Shown piece by piece: positions 57,051-64,000 of a stretch of DNA of 64,000 bases; the first letter of the stretch is position 1, and each line of letters starts with the position of its first letter. Source of the DNA: Candidatus Aalborgicola danicus (lineage in GTDB: Bacteria; Pseudomonadota; Gammaproteobacteria; Burkholderiales; Burkholderiaceae_C); assembly GCA_016703945.1 (NCBI GenBank), contig JADJBC010000016.1:62001-126000 (forward strand), written 5' to 3'. The position numbers were made by a program, and so were the translations under genes. Below the pieces are notes generated by a model, which searched no databases, was not told where the DNA came from, and was given only the letters and a program-made list of their open reading frames with translations.

Positions 57051-58715
57051 CTACTGAATCGGCGTTGCGGTCAAGCTGCCTGAGGGTGCGAAGCGCGAGG
57101 CCTGCAAAGGGCTGTGTACGGAGATGTAGGCGCGCAAAACATCGGCGTCCACAAAGCCCGTGTCCACGTAGCTGGCGTGGTTTGTTATGACCGGGTATCC
57201 ATCGCCCCCGGACGCCATGAAGTTGTTGATGACCATTTGGTAGGTCTTGTTCGGGTCTACAAACGCACCGCGCACCCTGGCCTGCACCAGCGTTCCACCA
57301 GCCACTACCAGTTCGACACCCGAGAGATGGGGGAAACCACCCGCACCCGGGCTCATGCGCGCGGCAACCTGCAGGTAGTCGAGCACTTCGCGGCCACTCA
57401 AACTGAGTGTTGCCAGCGTATTGCCAAACGGCTGCACTTTCAGCACGTCCTTGTAGGTGATCGCGCCCGCAGGCAGTGAATCACGTATGCCACCAGAGTT
57501 GACGACGGCAAAGTCGGCCCGGGTTTTATCCATCATGGCGCGGCCAATCAACATACCCAGGCTGGTGGGCTGCTTGCGCACATAGGCGCGGTCACCCTCC
57601 AGCCTGGCATCGCTGTGGCCCACGGCGACCTGCAGCTTCTGTTGGCCAAAGTCCTGGTAGGGCTTCAGCAGGGCCAGCATCTCTGCGTTCTCGGCAATGG
57701 GCGCGGTATAGGTTTCCACATGGTTGGCCCCGGTTGCGTCTACGGTGCGCTTCTTCAGATTGATCGGGATCAGCGCGTATTTCACCAGTGTGAAAGCGCC
57801 ATTGCGGTACTGAAAGTCGGCACGCCCCACGTATTTGCCCCACTCGTGCGCCTGCACGATCCAGGTGCCGTTTTGCCGGTCCGGCTGGCAGGGCGTGCCG
57901 GGTACATAGGCCGTGTCCATCACGTTTTCAGCCCGCATGCAGGCCGGGTTTTGGGTGTGGCCGCCCACCACCAGGTCAATTCCGCTGACCGCGCGGGCCA
58001 TTTCCACGTCGCCTGCGGCCTGGATGCCGTGTTGCCCGTTTTCGTAGTGCCCCATGTGGGTGGCGGCTATCACTATGTCGGCCTGGCTGCGCAACTGCGG
58101 CACCAGCTTGGCCGCTTCCTGAATCGGGCTGCGAAACTCCAGGTTTTGCATGTTTTCGGGGTTGGCAAGCTTTTGGGTGTCTTCCGTCGTCAGACCCATC
58201 ACAGCCACCCGCACGCCACCCAGGTTGAACATCTTGTAGGCATCAAACAGCCGTTCACCCGAGCGGTAGACGTTGGCAGACAGCATTGGAAACGTGGCCA
58301 GCTTGCGTTGCATGGCCAGCACGGTCGAGCTTTTGTCAAACTCGTGGTTGCCCACCGCCATGGCGTCATAGCCCAGTAGGTTCATGCCTTTGAAGTCGGG
58401 CACGGCGTCCTGCAGGTCCGACTCCGGGACCCCGGTGTTGACATCGCCGCCATCCAACAACAGGCTGTAGCCACCGGTCTGGGCCACCTCGGCGCGAATG
58501 GCGTCCACCACCGTCTTGCGCGCCGCCATGCCGTATTCCCCATCGCCGTTCTGCCAGAACCGGCCATGGTGGTCGTTGGTGTGCAGGATGGTGATGGCGT
58601 AGGTCCGGTCCTTCTCCGGCGTGGACGGTGGTGGTGCCAGGGTGGAGCACGCGCCCAGCGTTAACACCAGGAACCCAGCAAGCGCAGTATTCAGAAGGCG
58701 TGGTCGTTTTTGCAT
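57051..58715 (-). CDS. UshA-type 5'-nucleotidase/2',3'-cyclic phosphodiesterase lipoprotein
   Basis: 554 residues. A lipoprotein signal with lipobox LGACS is followed by the metallophosphatase domain: ILHTNDHHGRF, DGGDVNTG, VGNHEFD, ATHMGHYENG and VVGGHTQNP. The C-terminal nucleotide-binding domain has VNSGGIRDSLPAGAITYKD and FGNTLATLSLSGREVLDYLQ. It would hydrolyse nucleotides or UDP-sugars at the outer membrane or in the periplasm, salvaging nucleosides. It stands apart, 80 bp from the peptide-transporter operon on the same strand. Confidence 0.9.
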   Translation of the reverse strand: MQKRPRLLNTALAGFLVLTLGACSTLAPPPSTPEKDRTYAITILHTNDHHGRFWQNGDGEYGMAARKTVVDAIRAEVAQTGGYSLLLDGGDVNTGVPESDLQDAVPDFKGMNLLGYDAMAVGNHEFDKSSTVLAMQRKLATFPMLSANVYRSGERLFDAYKMFNLGGVRVAVMGLTTEDTQKLANPENMQNLEFRSPIQEAAKLVPQLRSQADIVIAATHMGHYENGQHGIQAAGDVEMARAVSGIDLVVGGHTQNPACMRAENVMDTAYVPGTPCQPDRQNGTWIVQAHEWGKYVGRADFQYRNGAFTLVKYALIPINLKKRTVDATGANHVETYTAPIAENAEMLALLKPYQDFGQQKLQVAVGHSDARLEGDRAYVRKQPTSLGMLIGRAMMDKTRADFAVVNSGGIRDSLPAGAITYKDVLKVQPFGNTLATLSLSGREVLDYLQVAARMSPGAGGFPHLSGVELVVAGGTLVQARVRGAFVDPNKTYQMVINNFMASGGDGYPVITNHASYVDTGFVDADVLRAYISVHSPLQASRFAPSGSLTATPIQ

Positions 58716-58797
58716 GGCTTCATATTATCGGAAGGCTAAGCTGGGCCTGCCCGTTGGCAAATCCGCGATGGTTGATCACGCCCACGTCTGGTATGCG

Positions 58798-59755
58798 CTA
58801 GTGCGCGTCAGCCCGAGGATCAAACGCATCCTGCAAGCCATCTCCAACAAAGTTCACGGCAATGACCGTGATAAAGATGAGAAAGCCCGGGTAGAACGCC
58901 AGCTCTGGCGCACGTGAAATCAGTTCCTGCGCGTTGTTCAGCATATTGCCCCAGCTGGGCGTGGGTGGCTGGATGCCCAGGCCCAGAAAGCTCAGCGTGC
59001 TCTCCAGCAGAATGATCTGACCCACGGCCAGACTCAGCGCGACGATGATGGGTGAGGTGGTGTTGGGCAGGATGTGCACGCTCAGGATGTGGCGGGCGCT
59101 GGCGCCCTGGGTACGGGCTGCGAGCACAAATTCGCGTGTCATCAAGCTCAGCGTCGAGGCCCGCACCAGGCGCGCCACGGTGGTCCATTCGACCAGCGCG
59201 ATGATGAACACAATGCGGTAGAAATTGGCTGCGCTGGAGCGCACGAACTCTTCCGAGAAACCCAGCTTCTGCAGGTCGATGGCGGCAAACACGATCAATA
59301 GGGGCAACAAGGGCAGCGAGATGACACCATCGGTGATCCGCATCAGCAGGGCTTCGGTGCGGCCACGGTAGTAGCCTGCAATCAAACCAATCAGGGTGCC
59401 CACCATGGCCGCGCTAACGGCGCCTAACAGTCCGACCAACAGTGAGATGCGCCCGCCGTACATCAGGCGTGCCAACACATCGCGGCCGGCTTCGTCGGTG
59501 CCCAGGATATGCTGGGCCGATGGCGGCGAAAAACGATTCAGCAAATTGGTGTCGTTGACGTTGACGCCCATCAAACGCTCGTACACCGGCGCACCTGCGG
59601 CAAACAAGGCCAGCAGAATCAACACGACCGCGCCCAGCATGGCCACACGGTTCTTGGCGAGACGCCGCCAGCGCAATTGCCAGACGGACTGGGGACGGTC
59701 GGCAATCGATACGCCGGACGCGGCAAGGGGGAGCGGCAGTGGTGGTTTCGGTCAT
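58798..59755 (-). pseudogene. oppC: Oligopeptide ABC transporter permease OppC, frameshifted at the N-terminus
   Basis: The main frame (58798-59676) holds an OppC/DppC permease with VAMLGAVVLILLALFAAG, GTDEAGRDVLARLMYG, an EAA loop (EFVLAARTQGASARHILSVHILPN) and FLGLGIQPPTPSWGNML. Its start is not a good one: the ATG overlapping the oppB stop (59755, MTETTTAAP) is in another frame. Deleting one G from GGGGG at 59727-59731 joins them into one 318-residue protein (LAASGVSIADRPQSVWQLRW follows). A homopolymer error is likely. As given, translation could begin at an internal TTG (59676). Confidence 0.85.
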
Positions 59756-60708
59756 GACAGCGAGATCCTGGGATCGAGCCAAGCGTAGGCAATATCGGCG
59801 ACGAGGTTAGAGACCAACGTGGCCGTGGTGGCAAACAGCAGGCCCATCAGGGCCAGGTTGAAATCGTTGCCCATGATGGCCTCAAATATCAGCTTGCCCA
59901 TGCCGCGCTGGGCAAACATGGTCTCGGTGATCAGCGCCCCGCCCAGCAGTGCACCAAAGCTCAGTGCCAGCACGGTGACCACTGGAATCAGGGCGTTGCG
60001 CAGGGCGTGTTTAAAGACCACGCGCAACTTGCCAGCACCTTTGGCGCGCGCGGTGCGGATGTAGTCCATGCGCAGCACCTCGACCATGGAGGCGCGGGTA
60101 AAGCGGGTAAAGCGCCCGGCGAAGGCTGCCGTGAGCGTCAGCACTGGTAACACATAGTATTTGGCACTGTCGGACAAACTGCCGTCACCCCCCACGGTGA
60201 ACATGCCGCTGGCGGGGAGCCAGCCCAGGCGCACGGCAAACAGGTAGATCAGCATCAGGGCCAAAAAGAACACTGGCACCGAGATACCGGCAAAGGCCAG
60301 AAAATTGATGACGCGGTCCAGCACCGAACCCTTGGCCAAAGCCGCCGCAACACCCAGCGTGAGCGCCAGTGCCGTGAACACCAGAAAGGACAGGCCCACC
60401 AGTTTGCCGGTTTGAATGAGCGCTGGCACCATGATGACCAGCACCGGCTGCGAGTAGGTGCGCGAGTAGCCAAAATCCAGCGAGGCCGCGGCCTGCAGCC
60501 AGTTCCAGTAGCGGGTCAGCAGCGGCTGGTCCAGGCCATACTGTGCGCGCAGACGGGCCACGTCCTGCGCGGTGTAGCCGGGGTTGGAGTTGACCATGAT
60601 GTCAATCGGGTCGCCCGGCATCAGGCCGATCAGGCCGTAGATGACGAAGGACATGACCAGCAGGACCATGGCGCTTTGGAGAAGCCGTGAGGCAATGAAA
60701 CGCAACAT
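59752..60708 (-). CDS. oppB: Oligopeptide ABC transporter permease OppB
   Basis: 318 residues with the OppB order: RFIASRLLQSAMVLLVMSFVIYGLI, LMPGDPID, QYGLDQPLLTRYWNWL, DFGYSRTYSQPV, then helices and the EAA loop DYIRTARAKGAGKLRVVFKHALRN. The signature QRGMGKLIFEAIMGND near the C-terminus is typical. The ATG at 60708 (MLRFIASRLL) is chosen. It overlaps the annotated end of the upstream dppF by 107 bp, which is unusual, and overlaps oppC by four bases. Confidence 0.9.
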   Translation of the reverse strand: MLRFIASRLLQSAMVLLVMSFVIYGLIGLMPGDPIDIMVNSNPGYTAQDVARLRAQYGLDQPLLTRYWNWLQAAASLDFGYSRTYSQPVLVIMVPALIQTGKLVGLSFLVFTALALTLGVAAALAKGSVLDRVINFLAFAGISVPVFFLALMLIYLFAVRLGWLPASGMFTVGGDGSLSDSAKYYVLPVLTLTAAFAGRFTRFTRASMVEVLRMDYIRTARAKGAGKLRVVFKHALRNALIPVVTVLALSFGALLGGALITETMFAQRGMGKLIFEAIMGNDFNLALMGLLFATTATLVSNLVADIAYAWLDPRISLS

Positions 60709-61723
60709 ACGGTTGCCCAGTGGGGACAGAGCAAAAATCTTTAAAGTGGCAAGCCACGAGTTGGTGTTCACGCCCTGGGGCGGGCAACAACGTCGGCGCC
60801 TCGACCTTGCACCGGTCCTGGGCTTTGGGGCAGCGGGGGTGGAAAGCGCAACCGGGTGGTGGCTTGAGCGGGCTGGGCAGGTCGCCCTGGATGGTGCGGC
60901 CCCGGGCTCGCCGCCCCTGGCCGACACGGGGGATGGCGTCCAGCAGGGCACGGGTGTAGGGGTGGCCCGGTGTGTCGAACAGATCGGAGCGCGACGCAAC
61001 TTCCACCAGACGTCCCAGGTACATCACGGCCACGCGGTCAGCCAGGTGGTGCACGGCCGACAGATCGTGGCTGATGAACAGATAACTCAGGTGGCGCTGT
61101 TCGCGCAGCTCACTCATCAAGTTCAAAATTTGGCTCTGGATCGATACATCCAGCGCTGACAGCGGTTCGTCGGCCACGATCAGTTGGGGTTCCGGGCCCA
61201 GCGCACGGGCGATGGCAATACGCTGGCGCTGGCCGCCAGAAAACTGGTGTGGGTAGCGGTTCAGCGCGTCCACCGGCAGGCCGACCTGGGCAATCAGTTC
61301 ACGTGCCCGCTCCGCACGTTCTACGCGGTTGCCGATGCCGTGGATCAACAGGGGTTCGGTGATGACGTCGGACACCGGCAGGCGCGGGTTCAGCGACTCA
61401 TACGGGTCCTGAAAAATCATCTGGATGGCACACCGCGTCTGCTGGCGCTGTTCGGTGTTCATGCTGCCGAGTTCCTGGCCCTTGAAGCGTACCGAACCCC
61501 GGGTGGTGGCATACAAACCCACCAGTGCGCGACCCAGTGTGGTTTTGCCACATCCGCTTTCGCCGACCAGGGCCAGGGTCTCGCCCGGCTGAATGGAAAA
61601 ACTGACGTCAGACACCGCCTGCAACACGGGCGACGGGCCACGCTGCAACCAGGAGGTGCGCGCCATCGGGAAATGCACGGCCAGGTTCTCGACCTGCAAC
61701 AAAGGGGCTGGGGTACTGCTCAT
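60602..61723 (-). CDS. dppF: Peptide ABC transporter ATPase (DppF/OppF type)
   Basis: 373 residues. Walker A GESGCGKTTLGR, Q loop QMIFQDPYESLNPR, signature FSGGQRQRIAIARAL, Walker B LIVADEPLSALD, and the oligopeptide ATPase C-terminal domain with GCAFHPRCPKAQDRC (a Cys-rich region that may bind an Fe-S cluster). The expected end is near VACHF, but the frame goes on for about 45 more residues through the oppB start. One missing T near 60733 would end it there, so the extension is suspicious. The start overlaps dppD (ATGA). Confidence 0.88.
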   Translation of the reverse strand: MSSTPAPLLQVENLAVHFPMARTSWLQRGPSPVLQAVSDVSFSIQPGETLALVGESGCGKTTLGRALVGLYATTRGSVRFKGQELGSMNTEQRQQTRCAIQMIFQDPYESLNPRLPVSDVITEPLLIHGIGNRVERAERARELIAQVGLPVDALNRYPHQFSGGQRQRIAIARALGPEPQLIVADEPLSALDVSIQSQILNLMSELREQRHLSYLFISHDLSAVHHLADRVAVMYLGRLVEVASRSDLFDTPGHPYTRALLDAIPRVGQGRRARGRTIQGDLPSPLKPPPGCAFHPRCPKAQDRCKVEAPTLLPAPGREHQLVACHFKDFCSVPTGQPYVAFHCLTASPKRHGPAGHVLRHLRPDRPDAGRPD

Positions 61724-62712
61724 GCTTCTGCCCTGAAACAGGCCACGTCATGGCCCGGCGCGATGGTGACGAGTGGAGGCACCTGCTCGCGACACTGTGC
61801 AACCACCTTGGAGCAGCGGTCCGCAAAACGGCAACCCGGCACCGCCACGGCCAGATTGGGCATGCCGCCAGGAATGACCGGCAAACGGGGTTGTCGGCGG
61901 TGCAAATTGGGCAGGGTCTTGATCAGCCCTGCCGAATAGGGGTGGCGGGGCTGGTCAAACAATCGCGCCGCCGGGGCACGTTCCACAATGCGCCCGGCGT
62001 ACATCACGATGATGACGTCCGCAAGCTCGGACACCACACCCAGGTTGTGGCTGATGAACTGGATGGCCATGCCGATGCGGTCCTGCAGCTCCAGCATCAG
62101 CTCCAGAATCTGCGCCTGAATCGTCACATCCAGCGCGGTGGTGGGTTCATCGGCAATCAGCAGGCTGGGGCGGCAGGCCAGCGCCATGGCAATCATGGCG
62201 CGCTGGCGCATGCCGCCGGACAACTGGTGCGGGTAGGCGGCGGCACGGGTACGGGCCGAGGGAATGCCCACCTCGTCGAGCATGTCGATGGCCCGCTCAT
62301 AGGCCGCGCGTTTATCCAGGCCCTGGTGCAACAGCAAAGTCTCGCCGATTTGTTCACCAATACGAATCACCGGGTTCAGCGCCGTCATGGGTTCCTGAAA
62401 AATCATGGCGACCTTGTTGCCCCGCACCTGGCGCCACTGGCTTTCGGTTTGGGCAAACAACTCTTGCCCCGAAAAGTGCGCCTGGCCACCCACCGTGGCG
62501 GTGGACGGCAACAGACCCATCAAGGCCAGTGCGGTGGTGGATTTGCCACAGCCGCTTTCGCCCACCAGACCCAGTGTTTTGCCCGGAGCGATTTGGTAGG
62601 AGATGTCGTCCACCGCGCGCAGGACACCCTTGTCGGTCTTGAACCAAGGACCAATGGCGACACAGGGCCGTGCTGGGGGCGCCTGGGCCAGTGGGGTGAT
62701 GGTTTCCGTCAT
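61720..62712 (-). CDS. dppD: Peptide ABC transporter ATPase (DppD/OppD type)
   Basis: 330 residues. Walker A GESGCGKSTTALAL, Q loop MIFQEPMTALNPVIRIGEQ, signature LSGGMRQRAMIAMAL, Walker B LLIADEPTTALDVT, and the C-terminal GCRFADRCSKVVAQC of the Opp/Dpp ATPases. It pairs with the second ATPase to drive the permease dimer. The ATG at 62712 follows the binding-protein stop by one base; an earlier start at 62742 would overlap that gene. Confidence 0.92.
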   Translation of the reverse strand: MTETITPLAQAPPARPCVAIGPWFKTDKGVLRAVDDISYQIAPGKTLGLVGESGCGKSTTALALMGLLPSTATVGGQAHFSGQELFAQTESQWRQVRGNKVAMIFQEPMTALNPVIRIGEQIGETLLLHQGLDKRAAYERAIDMLDEVGIPSARTRAAAYPHQLSGGMRQRAMIAMALACRPSLLIADEPTTALDVTIQAQILELMLELQDRIGMAIQFISHNLGVVSELADVIIVMYAGRIVERAPAARLFDQPRHPYSAGLIKTLPNLHRRQPRLPVIPGGMPNLAVAVPGCRFADRCSKVVAQCREQVPPLVTIAPGHDVACFRAEA

Positions 62713-62713
62713 A

Positions 62714-64000
62714 TCAGCGCACGCCCCATTCTTCGACCGCATAGGGGCCAGCGGGTAGTTTGCCGGGACGTATGACGCCGGTCAGCCACTTGGGCACCAC
62801 ATACACGTCGGTGCGAAAGTACAGGGGCAACACGGGCAGTTCTTCTGTGAATATTTTTTGCATCTCGGCCCACAGGGGTTTGCGTTTGGCAGGGTCCAGC
62901 TCACGCTGCACTTCATCCACCAGCTTGTCCATCGCAGGGTGGCTGAAGTGGGCATAGTTCTGGCCACCATAGTTGTTGTTGGCGGTGGGAATACCACTGC
63001 TGCTCAAAACGGCGGTAGGCGGCGATTCAGGGGTCGAGCTCAGGGCCAACTGGGCCAGACCCGTGAACTGGTGTTTTTTCAGGGTTTCACCAAAATAGGT
63101 GCGGGCCGGCACGTTTTTGATGACCACTTCCACCCCGATTTGTTTCCATTGGTTTTGCAGTACCTGCTGGATCAGCTCGCGCAGCTTATTGCCCGCAGTG
63201 GTCATGTATTCCAGCGACAGGCGTTGTCCTTGTGCATTCACGCGGATGCCACCGGCGCCAGGTTTGAAACCCGCCTGGTCCAGCAAGGCCTTGGCACGGG
63301 CTGGATCAAAGGCGTATTTGGTGACATTGGCATCAAACCCCAGCTCCAGCGGATTGACCCAGCTATGGGCCACCGGAAACTTGCCGTCCACCAATTGCTT
63401 GACCAGGGTCTCACGGTCGATTCCCAGAAGCAGCGCGTGGCGCACCCGCTTGTCTTGCAGCACCGGGTTGGCGTTGTTCAGCACGATGTATTCGTAGAGC
63501 AAACCCGGCGGAAAGGCAAAGTCGTATTTCTGCTGCGACGCCGGTTCTTTGGCCATGGCCAGACCCTGGTCTATGGACAGGCCCAGCACACCGGCAATAA
63601 AGTCCACATCGCCCGAGCGCAAATTGGCCTCCAGCGTGGCGGTGTTTTCCACCGTTTTTACGGTGATGCGCTTGAAGTGGGGCTTAGGCCCCCACCAGTG
63701 GGGATTGGGCTCGAACACCAGAAACGCGCCTGACTGGATTTGGGTCAGCTTGTAGGGGCCGTTCCACAAGCCCGCCTGGGTGGGCTCGCGGTTGAAGCCG
63801 GTGTTTTTGCCATAGTCGGCCGGGTTCTTGAGCCCTTTGACCACGGGTTCTTCCAGGTGCGCGGGCATCAGCGCCAGATCGTTCAGGTCGGCAAAGTTAT
63901 AGACCGGCTTGTTCAAGTGCAGCACGAAGTTTTTGGGGTCCAGCACCTCCACCTTGGTAACGCGGCGGAAAAACTCTCCGCCCGCAAAACCGCTCTCGGG
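62714..64000 (-). CDS. Peptide-binding periplasmic protein (family 5), N-terminus outside the window
   Basis: The frame runs from the right edge (FAGGEFFRRVTKVEVLDPKNF) to the stop at 62714, at least 428 residues. It matches the extracellular solute-binding protein family 5: VLHLNKPVYNF, YKLTQIQSGAFLVFEPNPHWWG, FRSGDVDF-like LRSGDVDFIAGV, VRHALLLGIDRETL and PVLPLYFRTDVYVVPKW. The signal peptide and first domain part are cut off. It delivers peptides or similar ligands to the OppBC/DppDF proteins encoded downstream. Confidence 0.9.
   Translation of the reverse strand, partial: PESGFAGGEFFRRVTKVEVLDPKNFVLHLNKPVYNFADLNDLALMPAHLEEPVVKGLKNPADYGKNTGFNREPTQAGLWNGPYKLTQIQSGAFLVFEPNPHWWGPKPHFKRITVKTVENTATLEANLRSGDVDFIAGVLGLSIDQGLAMAKEPASQQKYDFAFPPGLLYEYIVLNNANPVLQDKRVRHALLLGIDRETLVKQLVDGKFPVAHSWVNPLELGFDANVTKYAFDPARAKALLDQAGFKPGAGGIRVNAQGQRLSLEYMTTAGNKLRELIQQVLQNQWKQIGVEVVIKNVPARTYFGETLKKHQFTGLAQLALSSTPESPPTAVLSSSGIPTANNNYGGQNYAHFSHPAMDKLVDEVQRELDPAKRKPLWAEMQKIFTEELPVLPLYFRTDVYVVPKWLTGVIRPGKLPAGPYAVEEWGVR

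Noticed and set aside
1..64000. CRISPR array, prophage or complete insertion sequence
   Set aside because: No regular direct repeats with spacers, no transposase or phage structural genes were seen; only short interspersed repeats and one inverted-repeat island.

Overview
The window reads as a chromosomal segment of a Betaproteobacterium, most likely a Comamonadaceae (Rhodoferax-like) facultative anaerobe. This is inferred from gene order (rluA, PHP phosphoesterase, YciO, M50 protease, trpS; fkpB-ispH; serS-tRNA-Ser), from the protein families, and from three short interspersed repeats (called R1, R2 and R3 here) that resemble repeats common in that family. Coding density is high and genes on both strands have normal-looking neighbours.

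Layout. 1-3430: part of a histidine operon (hisC, hisB, a frameshifted hisH, hisA) that stops before hisF/hisI. 3460-5700: accessory patch with a YefM-YoeB toxin-antitoxin pair whose toxin lacks a normal start codon, and two roughly 290-bp inverted repeats enclosing a small zinc-ribbon membrane protein and a SUKH (SMI1/KNR4) fragment. 5736-16248: a sensor kinase and sigma-54 response regulator facing a periplasmic formate dehydrogenase operon (Tat protein, Cys-type catalytic subunit, four-cluster ferredoxin, lipoprotein, cytochrome b, small exported protein, FdhD). 16408-22414: two GGDEF proteins, a membrane protein, an FtsX-like permease, a truncated haemoglobin. 22552-29517: an AcoR-like regulator and a tungsten aldehyde:ferredoxin oxidoreductase (AorABC-type) operon with a MoaD/ThiS-like protein and a second FAD oxidoreductase. 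29730-36069: a sulfur/cytochrome module (octaheme tetrathionate-reductase-family cytochrome, cytochrome b, cytochrome c, triple rhodanese, DsrE-like protein; divergently two YeeE/YedE proteins, an AhpD-like protein, a rhodanese) around an FNR-type site. 36125-39633: a ModE-like regulator and the tungstate transporter tupBCA. 39727-48708: lipocalin, thioesterase, dehydrogenase, gene remnants, DUF3597, AI-2E permease, Smr, radC, fkpB, ispH, serS, tRNA-Ser(CGA). 48812-52289: NarX/NarL-like pair (the kinase has an in-frame stop) and a Crp/Fnr regulator. 52302-64000: FKBP, trpS, M50 protease, YciO, PHP, rluA, UshA-like nucleotidase and an Opp/Dpp-type peptide transporter running off the right edge.

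How it fits together. The centre looks like an anaerobic redox island: formate and aldehyde oxidation through pterin enzymes, tungstate uptake to supply the metal, and a periplasmic sulfur-compound reduction module. Regulatory signs agree: a sigma-54 promoter with an upstream palindrome before the formate dehydrogenase, and an FNR-type site placed 41.5 bp from both candidate start points of the divergent sulfur operons.

Caveat. Five genes carry single-base frameshifts (hisH, the sigma-54 regulator, the AcoR-like regulator, the octaheme cytochrome, oppC), four of them at short homopolymers, and narX has an in-frame TAA. Assembly error is a serious alternative to true gene decay, so these are annotated as broken as given, with the intact reading described.
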